From Devosia lucknowensis (GTDB lineage Bacteria > Pseudomonadota > Alphaproteobacteria > Rhizobiales > Devosiaceae), in the NCBI RefSeq assembly GCF_900177655.1, contig NZ_FXWK01000001.1, positions 1,736,001-1,800,000 on the forward strand: a DNA stretch of 64,000 nucleotides. Direction: 5' to 3'. Of this stretch, positions 9,029 to 17,194 are shown in pieces (position 1 is the stretch's first letter; every line of letters begins with the position of its first letter). The translations under genes were made by a program, and so were the position numbers. The notes under the pieces are model-generated. The model had not been told where the DNA came from and ran no database searches. It saw nothing but the letters and a program-made list of their open reading frames with translations.

Positions 9029-9062
9029 AAAGGCAACGGCCGGGACAGGCCCCGGCCGTTTG
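9029..9062. terminator. Bidirectional terminator hairpin between convergent genes
   Basis: The stem ACGGCCGGG / CCCCGGCCGT (9036-9059) lies between the convergent kinase gene and the dehydrogenase gene. On the minus strand it is followed closely by a T-run (the A-run at 9027-9031); on the plus strand by only a few T. It probably serves both genes. Confidence 0.7.
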
Positions 9063-9069
9063 AACTTAA

Positions 9070-10359
9070 TCAGGCGCCGCGCAGGCGTTCGTCACGATGT
9101 GCGGCACGTTCGCGGAATTCCGCCGCGTTGAACGCGCGATCTCCGGCGGCGTCGCGGACGCGCGTCGTGAGGCCGATCCTGCCAAGCAGATCGATGAACG
9201 GCACCGGCGGCAGCTCTTCGATATTGGCCATGCGGTGACAGTCCCATTCCCCCTTGGCGATCAGCAGCGCGGCAGCGATGGCCGGCACGCCCGCGGTGTA
9301 GGAAATGGCCTGGCTATTGGTCTCCGCAAAGGCCTCTTCATGATCGGCGATGTTGTAGATCAGCAGTTCGCTCTCGACGCCGTCGCGCACGCCTCTCACG
9401 AGGTCGCCGATAAAAGTCTTGCCCGTATAATCCGGCGCCAATGACACCGGATCCGGCAGAACAGCCTTCACCACCTTGAGCGGCACCACCTCGACACCTT
9501 CAGCCGTAGTAACAGGTTGCTCGGACAGGAGGCCCAAGCTGTTGAGCACCGTAAAGACGTTGATGTAGTGATCGCCGAACCCCATCCAAAAGCGGATGTC
9601 AGGCACATTCAGGTTTGCCGACAGGGAATGAACCTCGTCGTGGCCGGTGAGGTAAGTCGTCTGCGTGCCGACCACGGGCAAGTCATCCGTGCGGTTTACC
9701 TCGAACATCTTGTTCGCGGTCCACTGGCCCTGCTGCCAGCTCCAGACCGTACCGGTGAACTCGCGGAAGTTGATTTCCGGGTCGAAGTTGGTCGCGAAAT
9801 AGCGGCCGTGGCTGCCGGCATTGACGTCGATTATGTCGATGCTGTCGACGCGGTCGAACCAGGCCGTGGCGGCAAGTGCGGCATAGGCATTGACCACGCC
9901 AGGATCGAAACCAGCGCCGAGGATGGCGGTCACGCCCTTGCGCTCGCACTCGTCGCGATGCTTCCACTCGTAGTTGCCGTACCACGGCGGCTGCTCGCAA
10001 ACCTTGGTCGGATCCTCGTGGATGGCCGTGTCGATATAGGCCGCACCGGTATCGAGGCACGCGCGCAACACGCTCATGTTGAGGAAAGCCGACCCGGCAT
10101 TGAGCACGATCTGGCTCTTGGTGCGGCGGATCAGGGCCTTGGTCGCCTCGACGTCGAGCGCATCGAGCTCATGTGCGGCAAGGACGCCGGGACGCTTCAG
10201 CGCCTTTTTGTCCAGGATGCCGGCGACCAGCGCTTCGACCTTGGACAGCGTGCGGGAGGCAATGTTGATGTCTCCGAGCACATCGTTGTGCATTGCTGCC
10301 TTATAGGCAGCGACCTGCGCGACACCTCCGGCGCCGATGATTAGGACGTTCTTCTTCAA
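9070..10359 (-). CDS. Carboxynorspermidine/carboxyspermidine synthase (dehydrogenase)
   Basis: Saccharopine-dehydrogenase-family enzyme of 429 residues. It starts MKKNVLIIGAGGVAQVAAYK with a Rossmann GxGxxG, and has LNAGSAFLNMSVLRACLDTG, YIDTAIHEDP and ILGAGFDPGVVNAYAA, characteristic of the bacterial Lys1-like carboxynorspermidine dehydrogenases. In other alphaproteobacteria such enzymes reductively condense aspartate semialdehyde with putrescine, and the decarboxylase next door completes spermidine. The start is a TTG codon at 10359, chosen because homology begins at that residue. It lies 45 bases downstream of the decarboxylase gene, in the same operon. Confidence 0.9.
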   Translation of the reverse strand: MKKNVLIIGAGGVAQVAAYKAAMHNDVLGDINIASRTLSKVEALVAGILDKKALKRPGVLAAHELDALDVEATKALIRRTKSQIVLNAGSAFLNMSVLRACLDTGAAYIDTAIHEDPTKVCEQPPWYGNYEWKHRDECERKGVTAILGAGFDPGVVNAYAALAATAWFDRVDSIDIIDVNAGSHGRYFATNFDPEINFREFTGTVWSWQQGQWTANKMFEVNRTDDLPVVGTQTTYLTGHDEVHSLSANLNVPDIRFWMGFGDHYINVFTVLNSLGLLSEQPVTTAEGVEVVPLKVVKAVLPDPVSLAPDYTGKTFIGDLVRGVRDGVESELLIYNIADHEEAFAETNSQAISYTAGVPAIAAALLIAKGEWDCHRMANIEELPPVPFIDLLGRIGLTTRVRDAAGDRAFNAAEFRERAAHRDERLRGA

Positions 10360-10404
10360 TTGGCACGAAACACCTTTTCCAAGTGCTGGGGATCAGTCCG
10401 CCGA

Positions 10405-11505
10405 TCAGGACAGACTGGCGACGTAGTCGGCATAGTCGAACGACCTGACGAGGTCGGTCGTGCCGTTCTTTCTACGGATGGCTATAGCGGGCATTGCCAC
10501 CCCGTTGAACCAGTTTTTCTTCACCATCGTGTATCCTGCGGCATTGAGCAGCGAGATCCGGTCCCCGATTGCCAGCGGCTGGGGAAAGTCGAATTCGCCG
10601 AACACATCGCCGGCAAGGCAGGATTTTCCGGCAATCTGATAACGATGCGGCCCCGCATTGGGAGCAACTGCTCCACTCTCGCGGTAAACCAGCAGATCCA
10701 GCATATGGGCTTCAACGGCGCTATCGACGATGGCCACTGACTTGCCGTTCTCGACGATATCGAGAACCGAGACCTCGAGTGTCGTCGTGTCAGTGACCAC
10801 GGTGTCACCCGGTTCCAGATAGACCTGCACGCCGAACTTGGTCGCGAATGACTTCAGACGCGCCGCGAGGCCATCGATGTCGTAGCCATTCTTGGTGAAG
10901 TGAATGCCTCCGCCAAGGCTCACCCAGTCGAGCCGCATGAGCAGATCGCCGATCCGTTCTTCGATCGTATCCAGCAGCGCCGAAAAGGCCGAAACCGAGT
11001 CGTTCTCGCAATTGCAGTGCAGCATGAAGCCCGAGACACGGTCCATAGCGGCCTCGACGCGGCCGCGATCGCTCTCGCCCAGACGGCTGAACGGCCGCGC
11101 CGGATCCGCAAGGTCGAAATGCGAATGGCTGACACCCGGGTTGACCCGAAGGCCGACAGGCAAATGCGCTGCCTTGCCTGCAAACCGCTCCAGCTGGGCG
11201 ACCGAGTTGAAGATGACCTTGTCGGAATGGGCAATGGCCTCGTCGATCTCGCCATCGGACCAGGCAACAGAATAGGCGTGGGTTTCGCCGGCAAACTTTT
11301 CACGCCCGAGCTTCAGTTCGTAAAGCGAGGACGAGGTAGTGCCGTCCATATACGGCGCAATCTGCGGAAACGTCGACCAGGTTGCAAAGCACTTCAGCGC
11401 CAGCAGGCACTTCGCGCCTGAGGCGGCTCGGAGGCGTTCCACCTTTTCGAGGTTTCGCGCCAGGGCCGTCTCGTCGATCAGGTAATAGGGGGTGGCCAGG
11501 GGCAT
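10405..11505 (-). CDS. nspC: Carboxynorspermidine/carboxyspermidine decarboxylase
   Basis: PLP-dependent decarboxylase of the alanine-racemase fold. It removes CO2 from carboxy(nor)spermidine to yield (nor)spermidine, in the cytosol. The PLP lysine is K38 in CLLALKCFATWS. Other family marks are NPGVSHSHF, the GGGIHFTKNGYD glycine loop, YLEPGDTVVTD and GKSCLAGDVFGEF with the active-site Cys. The start at 11505 (MPLATPYYLID) is preferred to the longer frame to 11559, because GGAG sits 7-8 bases upstream and homology starts there; the product is 366 residues. Which triamine is made cannot be decided from sequence. Confidence 0.92.
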   Translation of the reverse strand: MPLATPYYLIDETALARNLEKVERLRAASGAKCLLALKCFATWSTFPQIAPYMDGTTSSSLYELKLGREKFAGETHAYSVAWSDGEIDEAIAHSDKVIFNSVAQLERFAGKAAHLPVGLRVNPGVSHSHFDLADPARPFSRLGESDRGRVEAAMDRVSGFMLHCNCENDSVSAFSALLDTIEERIGDLLMRLDWVSLGGGIHFTKNGYDIDGLAARLKSFATKFGVQVYLEPGDTVVTDTTTLEVSVLDIVENGKSVAIVDSAVEAHMLDLLVYRESGAVAPNAGPHRYQIAGKSCLAGDVFGEFDFPQPLAIGDRISLLNAAGYTMVKKNWFNGVAMPAIAIRRKNGTTDLVRSFDYADYVASLS

Positions 11506-11587
11506 CGCGCCAACTCCAGACAGCGTGTGCCCGCCGGAGAACGGCGGAAGGGAAGCCATCGTTTAGCGACGATGGAGCGCGAAAGTC

Positions 11588-11977
<390 letters not shown>

Positions 11978-12003
11978 CTATGTGCGTGAGGACTCGCCCG
12001 CCG

Positions 12004-12780
12004 TCAAGTCAGCAGCGGTTGCGGCCTGGGCTTGGTGATAGCCTGATAGGCGAGGTTGATTGCCGACATGCGCGCCGTCGCCAAGTCGATAAGGTCCTCG
12101 GGCACGCCCTTGGCAATGAGACGATCGGGGTGATGCTCGGCCACCAGCAGCCGATAGACGCGGCGGACTTCCTCAGGGGGCGCATCATGACTGAGGCCGA
12201 GGACGGTATAGGGGTCGACATCGCTGCCCAGCATTACGTGCTGCGACGCGATCTGCTCGAACCGCGCCTCGTCGAAGCCGAAAATCGTGCTCACGTCCCG
12301 CAGGTAATCGAGTTCCGCCTCGTGCACGAGCCCATCGGCCGTGGCGATGAAGAACAGCCCGTCCAGAACGTGTTCAAGGGTATCGGGCGTATCATGGAAG
12401 AACCGCGCCACCTTGCGGGCATAGGCGTCGTATCCGGCCACGTCCTGCTTGGCGAGGTTGAACAGGCGCTCGACCTGCGGCTCGCTACCCTTGGCGATCT
12501 CCACCGTAGCGTTGAACGCCCGTACCTCCGATGCGGTCACCGCTCCGTCCGCGACGGCCATCTTTGCCGAAAGGGCAATGAGCGCCAGCGTGAAGGCGGC
12601 GTCACGCCCGCCGGGCAGCCAGGTGTCGGGATCGAGGATATTGGCGACATGCCCGGCCACGCCGGTGCGCTGGGAAAACGAGCCCAGGAACTGCGCCAGT
12701 TTCTGCCAGACATCGCGGTTTTCATCGGCCTTGCGGACGCAGCACAGCATGGGGACGCCTTTCTCACGCATGGCCGACAC
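12004..12780 (-). CDS. TerB-J domain protein (DjlA-like co-chaperone)
   Basis: Predicted soluble protein of 258 residues. Residues about 55-170 resemble a TerB/DUF533-type helical domain (SAKMAVADGAVTASEVRAF, FFIATADGLVHEAELDYLRDV), and residues about 190-250 form a J domain with the diagnostic HPD in VAEHHPDRL. DjlA proteins stimulate DnaK; this one lacks the N-terminal membrane anchor of E. coli DjlA. The GTG at 12780 has AAGGGGA about 7 bases upstream; ATGs at 12771 and 12750 are alternatives. The gene lies directly upstream of rnpB on the same strand. Confidence 0.85.
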   Translation of the reverse strand: MSAMREKGVPMLCCVRKADENRDVWQKLAQFLGSFSQRTGVAGHVANILDPDTWLPGGRDAAFTLALIALSAKMAVADGAVTASEVRAFNATVEIAKGSEPQVERLFNLAKQDVAGYDAYARKVARFFHDTPDTLEHVLDGLFFIATADGLVHEAELDYLRDVSTIFGFDEARFEQIASQHVMLGSDVDPYTVLGLSHDAPPEEVRRVYRLLVAEHHPDRLIAKGVPEDLIDLATARMSAINLAYQAITKPRPQPLLT

Positions 12781-12837
12781 ACCTATCCCCTTCCCTGCCT
12801 CAGGTCCATGTCCATGCAGGCATGGCCGGCCTGCGGA

Positions 12838-13758
12838 CTATTGGAATGGGTAGTAGTAATCGTCGTCATAGGCCCGGGGGAAGCGCTGGACACGATTGGC
12901 AGGATTAGGGCCCTGGTCGAGGAAGAACCCGTTGGGATCGTAGTCCGAAGGTGTCCGAGCCTGCGCACCACCCTGGCGGTTGGCGAGAAATTCGGACAGC
13001 GGACCGCTTTCCCATTCCTCGAGGTCCTGGGCAGTGGTCATCGGGTCCTGCGTGTCGATGATCAGTGGAGGCTGCTGCGGCGATATCGCCGGAACAACCG
13101 GTGCCGGAGCGGTCGTACGGGCAATTTGGGTGGGGCGCTGCGACACCGGCGTGGGGAAACCAACCACGCGGCTCGCGGGCGCTGTAGTGGCCGTACCCGA
13201 AGGGGCAGATGGCGAAGTCGCTGAGGACGGGACTGAAGGCGCCGCAGTTTGCGCGGGCGGAACGGCAGCCACAGCCTCGCGCGCAGGCTGCGTTGTCGTT
13301 GGCGCGGGCGTGGTTGTCGGGGTCCGAGTCGGCGCGGTTGCGGCCGTAGCAGACGGTGTCGTGCCGCTGCCGCCGGAAATATAACTTGGCAGCGGCCGCC
13401 CGGACGTCAGGAAATCGTCGACCGCATCGCCGGTTGCGGCACCCGGACGGGTCGCCGCCGTTGTAACAGGATCGGTTGCTTGCGGTTTGGCGGGTGTCTG
13501 GGTCGATCGCTCGGGCGCAGGAGTCGGAGTGGCAGCGGGCGCTTCCGCCACATCCTCCGCCTGCGGGCGCTGTGACGACGGCGTGGGCAGGCTGGGCGCC
13601 ACCGCCTCGGTTTCGTCGGCCTCAACCTGCGGATCGACCACGGCCACCTGCGGTGAACCGCTGAATTGTTTCATGACCATGTCCGCTGCGGGGATGGCAA
13701 CGACAAGCAGGGCACCGGCCCAGGCCAGTCCATTGGTGATACGGCGATCAATCGGCAT
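12838..13758 (-). CDS. Membrane-anchored Pro/Thr/Ala-rich protein, function unknown
   Basis: No family is recognised. The start at 13758 (MPIDRRITNGLAW) gives 306 residues, with GGAAGA about 9 bases upstream. A single membrane helix follows (about residues 9-26, GLAWAGALLVVAIPAADMV). The next 190 residues are a low-complexity Pro/Thr/Ala/Ser region of the type predicted to be disordered. The tail is acidic and aromatic: DLEEWESGPLSEFLANRQGG and a final DDDYYYPFQ. The shape suggests a cell-envelope protein reaching across the periplasm with a C-terminal contact motif. Codon bias is like the neighbours, so it is likely a real gene. Confidence 0.65.
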   Translation of the reverse strand: MPIDRRITNGLAWAGALLVVAIPAADMVMKQFSGSPQVAVVDPQVEADETEAVAPSLPTPSSQRPQAEDVAEAPAATPTPAPERSTQTPAKPQATDPVTTAATRPGAATGDAVDDFLTSGRPLPSYISGGSGTTPSATAATAPTRTPTTTPAPTTTQPAREAVAAVPPAQTAAPSVPSSATSPSAPSGTATTAPASRVVGFPTPVSQRPTQIARTTAPAPVVPAISPQQPPLIIDTQDPMTTAQDLEEWESGPLSEFLANRQGGAQARTPSDYDPNGFFLDQGPNPANRVQRFPRAYDDDYYYPFQ

Positions 13759-13885
13759 ACAGTACGTCTTCCAACATTCTCCGCCCGTGCGCGGGGACAT
13801 GGCCTGTCTTCATGGCCACAATATGAAGCGGCCATGCACCATCATCCCGCCCTCTGCCTGAACGGGCAATGAACGAAACCGTGTC

Positions 13886-14779
13886 CTAGGGCCGCCGCCC
13901 AAGCAGTCGCGCGAGAGCAAGCACGAGGTTGGAGCGATTGAGCGTATAAAAGTGGAACTCGGTTACGCCCTCGTCGAGCAGCTCCGTTACCTGTTCCGCC
14001 GCGACGGCCGCAGCAACCAGCGCATGGGTTTCCGGATCGTCGTCGAGGCCGTCGAAGCGCTCGGCCAGCCAGCCCGGGATCGAGGCCCCACAACGGGCGG
14101 CGAAACCCGAAATCTGCTTGAACGAATGGATCGGCTGGATGCCCGGCACGATCGGCGCCGTGATGCCGGCCTTTCGGGCGCGCTCGACATAGCGCAGGTA
14201 ATCGCCGTTCGAAAAGAACATCTGGGTGATGGCGCGGTTGGCGCCGGCATCGATCTTGCGCTTGAGGTTGTCGATATCGGCCTGCCAGTCAGCGCTTTGC
14301 GGATGCTTCTCGGGATATGCCGCCACGGAGATGTCGAAATCGCCGAGCTTGCGGATCCCTGCAACCAGGTCCGCGGCGTTCTGATAGCCCTGCGGATGAG
14401 GCGTGAACGGCTGGCCGACGCCCTCGGGCGGATCGCCACGCAGCGCCACGATGCTGTTGACCCCTACCGCCTTGTAGCCACGGACAACCTCATCCACTTC
14501 GTCGCGCGTCGCCCCCACGCAGGTGAGGTGCGCGGCTGCAGGAACTCCGGTATCCGACGTGATGCGGCTGACCATGCGGAGCGTGCGCTCTCGCGTCGAC
14601 CCACCCGCGCCATAGGTCACCGAAACGAAACGTGGGCTGAGGGGCGCCAGCTTGGCGATACTGTCCCAGAAGCGCTCTTCCATCGCATCGGTCTTGGGCG
14701 GGAAGAATTCGAAGGAGATTTGCAGCGGCGGGCGCTGGTCGGCCGTTTTCCGGCTTGCGCGCAGATTATCGTCTAGCAT
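13886..14779 (-). CDS. metF: 5,10-methylenetetrahydrofolate reductase
   Basis: FAD enzyme reducing methylene-THF to methyl-THF, which supplies the methyl group for methionine synthesis. The 297-residue protein shows the N-terminal ISFEFFPPKTDAMEE with the catalytic Glu, VSVTYGAGGSTRERT, HLTCVGATRDEV, IVALRGDPPEG and ANRAITQMFFSNGDYLRY, all family blocks. It lies 3 bases after the ArsR-methyltransferase regulator, in the same transcription unit. This links it to methyl-cycle control through the palindrome upstream of that regulator. Confidence 0.95.
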   Translation of the reverse strand: MLDDNLRASRKTADQRPPLQISFEFFPPKTDAMEERFWDSIAKLAPLSPRFVSVTYGAGGSTRERTLRMVSRITSDTGVPAAAHLTCVGATRDEVDEVVRGYKAVGVNSIVALRGDPPEGVGQPFTPHPQGYQNAADLVAGIRKLGDFDISVAAYPEKHPQSADWQADIDNLKRKIDAGANRAITQMFFSNGDYLRYVERARKAGITAPIVPGIQPIHSFKQISGFAARCGASIPGWLAERFDGLDDDPETHALVAAAVAAEQVTELLDEGVTEFHFYTLNRSNLVLALARLLGRRP

Positions 14780-14782
14780 CGT

Positions 14783-15742
14783 CTATTCCGTTCTGGTGCG
14801 GTCGCCCAGGTGCCACAGGCACACGGTCAGGCCGCGATCTTTCGTATCGCTGGGAAATTCGCGCATGCCGAGCACATCGAGCCCGGCCAGCGATGCCCAG
14901 TCGGACATCTGCTGCCGCGACAGGCCAAGCCGTCTGTGGGCATGGTCCGTGCGCAAGAATTCGAGATCGTGCGGCGCGAAGTCCACGATCAGGATTTCGC
15001 CGCCCCGCTTCAACAGCCGGCGCGCCTGGGCCAGCATCCGGCCAGGATCGTCGAAGTAATGCAGCACCTGATGGATGACGATAACGTCCGCCGGACCGAT
15101 GGAAGGATCGAGACCACCGATATCGCCCAGCCGAACCTGTGCATGGCTGATGCCGGAAGCGGCCAGGCGCGCCCTGGCGACCGCGAGCATCTCCCGGCTC
15201 GAATCGACGCCCACGGCGCGCTCATAGGCAGGCGCCAGCACTTCCAGCATCCGGCCAGTACCCGTCCCCAAATCCACCAGCAGGTCGACCTTGCGACCAC
15301 CCAGTTCGGCCAGCACCGCGGCCTCGACGGCGGCCTCGGGCACATGGAGCGTCTTGAGCAGGTCCCAGCTCTCGGCGACCTTGGCAAAATAGTCCGCCGC
15401 CAGCGACTGCTGCTCGGCCCGCATCTCGGCTTGCCGGGCGCGATCGCGCTGACGTTCCGGAGTTTCGGCATCGAGACGGGCCGTGATCCAGCGTCCAAGG
15501 TCTGCGCCCTGCCCATCGGGCGCAAGGCGATAGTACGCCCAAGCTCCCTCCGCATGGCGCTGGACAAGGCCGGCATCGGCCAGGAGCTTCAGATGCCGGG
15601 ACACCCTCGGCTGGCTCTGGTCGAGAATGGCCGTCAGGTCCTTGACCGAGTGGTCGCCATCGGCCAGAAGCGCAAGCAGCCGCAGGCGGGTATCTTCACC
15701 CGCTGCCTTCAGCACCACTACCAATTCGTCCAGCCCGGCCAT
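14783..15742 (-). CDS. ArsR-family regulator fused to SAM-dependent methyltransferase
   Basis: Cytosolic transcription factor of 319 residues. Residues 1-90 form a winged helix (DTRLRLLALLADGDHSVKDL, QSQPRVSRHLKLLADAGLV) without the metal-binding Cys of arsenic sensors. Residues about 110-319 form a class I methyltransferase with motif I VDLLVDLGTGTGRML (154-165) and the VIVIHQVLHYFDDPG block. Such fusions are known next to met genes in alphaproteobacteria and are thought to sense S-adenosyl compounds. The start at 15742 is used because homology begins at MAGLDELV; the longer frame to 15871 runs through the operator. The adjacent metF is the obvious target besides itself. Confidence 0.88.
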   Translation of the reverse strand: MAGLDELVVVLKAAGEDTRLRLLALLADGDHSVKDLTAILDQSQPRVSRHLKLLADAGLVQRHAEGAWAYYRLAPDGQGADLGRWITARLDAETPERQRDRARQAEMRAEQQSLAADYFAKVAESWDLLKTLHVPEAAVEAAVLAELGGRKVDLLVDLGTGTGRMLEVLAPAYERAVGVDSSREMLAVARARLAASGISHAQVRLGDIGGLDPSIGPADVIVIHQVLHYFDDPGRMLAQARRLLKRGGEILIVDFAPHDLEFLRTDHAHRRLGLSRQQMSDWASLAGLDVLGMREFPSDTKDRGLTVCLWHLGDRTRTE

Positions 15743-15752
15743 TCGCACCTCA

Positions 15753-15774
15753 GATATAAAGATATCTTTATATC
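15753..15774. promoter_or_regulatory. Perfect 22-bp palindrome, probable ArsR/SahR-type operator
   Basis: The half-site GATATAAAGAT is followed directly by its exact inverse, making a gapless 22-bp palindrome, AT-rich in a GC-rich setting. It lies 11 bases before the ArsR-methyltransferase start, over the likely promoter or leader. Such sites are typical operators of SAH/SAM-cycle ArsR regulators, so autorepression of the regulator-metF operon is the likely role (inference). Confidence 0.8.
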
Positions 15775-15807
15775 CAGTTCGCAGCCAGGTCCAGCCTGTT
15801 CGGCGAC

Positions 15808-16401
15808 TTAGTCGTCGATCGTATAATGGATGGGCTTGAAACTGCCGCCATTGCTGGCCGGCGCGGAACACGCGGTGAGGCCGATGATCAGGTCCATCTG
15901 CGCGCGGAAGCGGATGTAGTCCCCCGCCCGGCTCAAGGGAGGCTCAACCTTGAAGCGCCCGGTTGCACCATCGACAGGCACATTCATGAAGCAGTTGAAA
16001 GCAACCGGAATGTCATCGTCGGCGATGCCGTATTGCGCCAGCGCATTGACGAGGTTTCCGTGACATCCCTGATGCGTAGGCTCATCGTCATAGCACAGAC
16101 GGAAGGTTGCCTCGCTGCACGGCGTCAGCAAAAAATCATGCCGCCCAACCGTATCCTCGATGATGTCGAGCATGACGTTTGACCGGTTTGAGTAAAGCTG
16201 GAAGCCGGTGGTGAGATAGAGCGTTTCTGCGTAGTCGAGGGTACGTCCAGAAGAAATCTTTTCGCCGGTATCAGCCCGCGAGATGGAGAGGAGATCAGCC
16301 ACCTGCCCGCCCATTGGATCGATGACGGTCAGGATTTGTCCCTTGTTGAGGAAAAACGACGTCCCCGATCTTGGTGGGATTTCATAGACAACGCCGTTCA
16401 T
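15808..16401 (-). CDS. DUF1989 (urea carboxylase-associated family) protein
   Basis: Predicted cytosolic protein of 197 residues of the DUF1989 family, often found beside urea carboxylase and guanidine genes. Visible family features are the metal-ligand candidates in DYAETLYLTTG and LLTPCSEATFRLCY, then HQGCHGNLVNALAQYGI and NCFMNVPVDGATGRFKVEPP. The biochemical role is unsettled; relatives occur with guanidine or carboxyguanidine catabolism. The start codon overlaps the stop of the upstream YqcI/YcgG gene (ATGA), so the two are co-translated and probably act on the same nitrogen compound. No urea carboxylase gene is in this window. Confidence 0.85.
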   Translation of the reverse strand: MNGVVYEIPPRSGTSFFLNKGQILTVIDPMGGQVADLLSISRADTGEKISSGRTLDYAETLYLTTGFQLYSNRSNVMLDIIEDTVGRHDFLLTPCSEATFRLCYDDEPTHQGCHGNLVNALAQYGIADDDIPVAFNCFMNVPVDGATGRFKVEPPLSRAGDYIRFRAQMDLIIGLTACSAPASNGGSFKPIHYTIDD

Positions 16402-17120
16402 GACTTTCCCTCGAGTGCTCCGAGTGGATCCGCCGCAGCGGGGTCTGGCTCATTTCGGTGATAGGGACAAGACCACCCCTCGGGCACCTGCCGCCCGCTA
16501 TACTGCCGGGCTTCGGAAATCGACCCGTGTCGAGCCAGCATTGGGTTGGGGCCTCCTGCCAGCTCCTCGTCGCGCGCCAGGATCGATTCACGCAGCTTCT
16601 CGTAGCGGTTCTGCTGACGCAGCTGCTCGAACTGGTCATGCAGGTTGAACACCATGACCGGGTGCGCAAACCGCCGCGCGGGACGGCTTGCATTGGGGTG
16701 CAGCCCGACGACGAAGAACGCCTCACCGCCGAAGCTCAATGCGAAATGTGGATCGTCAGGGTCAGGGCTCACCCTCGGATCGGGCCTCTGTCCGCGCCAG
16801 TCATCTTTGGCCGTCAACGACTGGAGCCGCGCCCACATATGCGTTTCGAACTCAGCTTCCGATAGATCGTCGGGCTGCTCAAAGATCACCGCAAAGCTTG
16901 TGAACAATGTCGGCTGTTCGTGATACGTCCAGGCAAATTGCATGAGCCTGTCCTGGATTTCCACGTCGTTCCAGGCGCTCTCGATGCTGCGGGCGACGTA
17001 GGTCGTCAATTGACCCTTGCGCAGCGCAGACTTCGCGCCGACACAGGGAAACTTGCTATCGAGGATGAAATCTTCAAGATCTTCTTGCAGACGGGATGAA
17101 ATTGATTTTTCGGAAAACAT
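16398..17120 (-). CDS. YqcI/YcgG family protein (GntA/DcsA-like heme N-hydroxylase family)
   Basis: A 240-residue protein of the YqcI/YcgG family. Visible features are the FPCVGAKSAL block near the N-terminus, HPVMVFNLHDQFEQLR in the middle and the terminal WSCPYHRNEPD. Characterised relatives are heme-dependent enzymes that N-hydroxylate guanidino compounds such as arginine derivatives, so an oxidation of a guanidino or amine substrate is plausible here but inferred. The ATG at 17120 is preferred over TTG at 17132 because GGAG lies 6 bases before it. It is the first gene of a two-gene operon with a DUF1989 protein. Confidence 0.8.
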   Translation of the reverse strand: MFSEKSISSRLQEDLEDFILDSKFPCVGAKSALRKGQLTTYVARSIESAWNDVEIQDRLMQFAWTYHEQPTLFTSFAVIFEQPDDLSEAEFETHMWARLQSLTAKDDWRGQRPDPRVSPDPDDPHFALSFGGEAFFVVGLHPNASRPARRFAHPVMVFNLHDQFEQLRQQNRYEKLRESILARDEELAGGPNPMLARHGSISEARQYSGRQVPEGWSCPYHRNEPDPAAADPLGALEGKS

Positions 17121-17194
17121 CGGTAACTCCAATGCCCGGCAAATGGCCGTGAACTCCGAATTGTTCCATCACGCTTGAGCGGGAGACGGACGCG

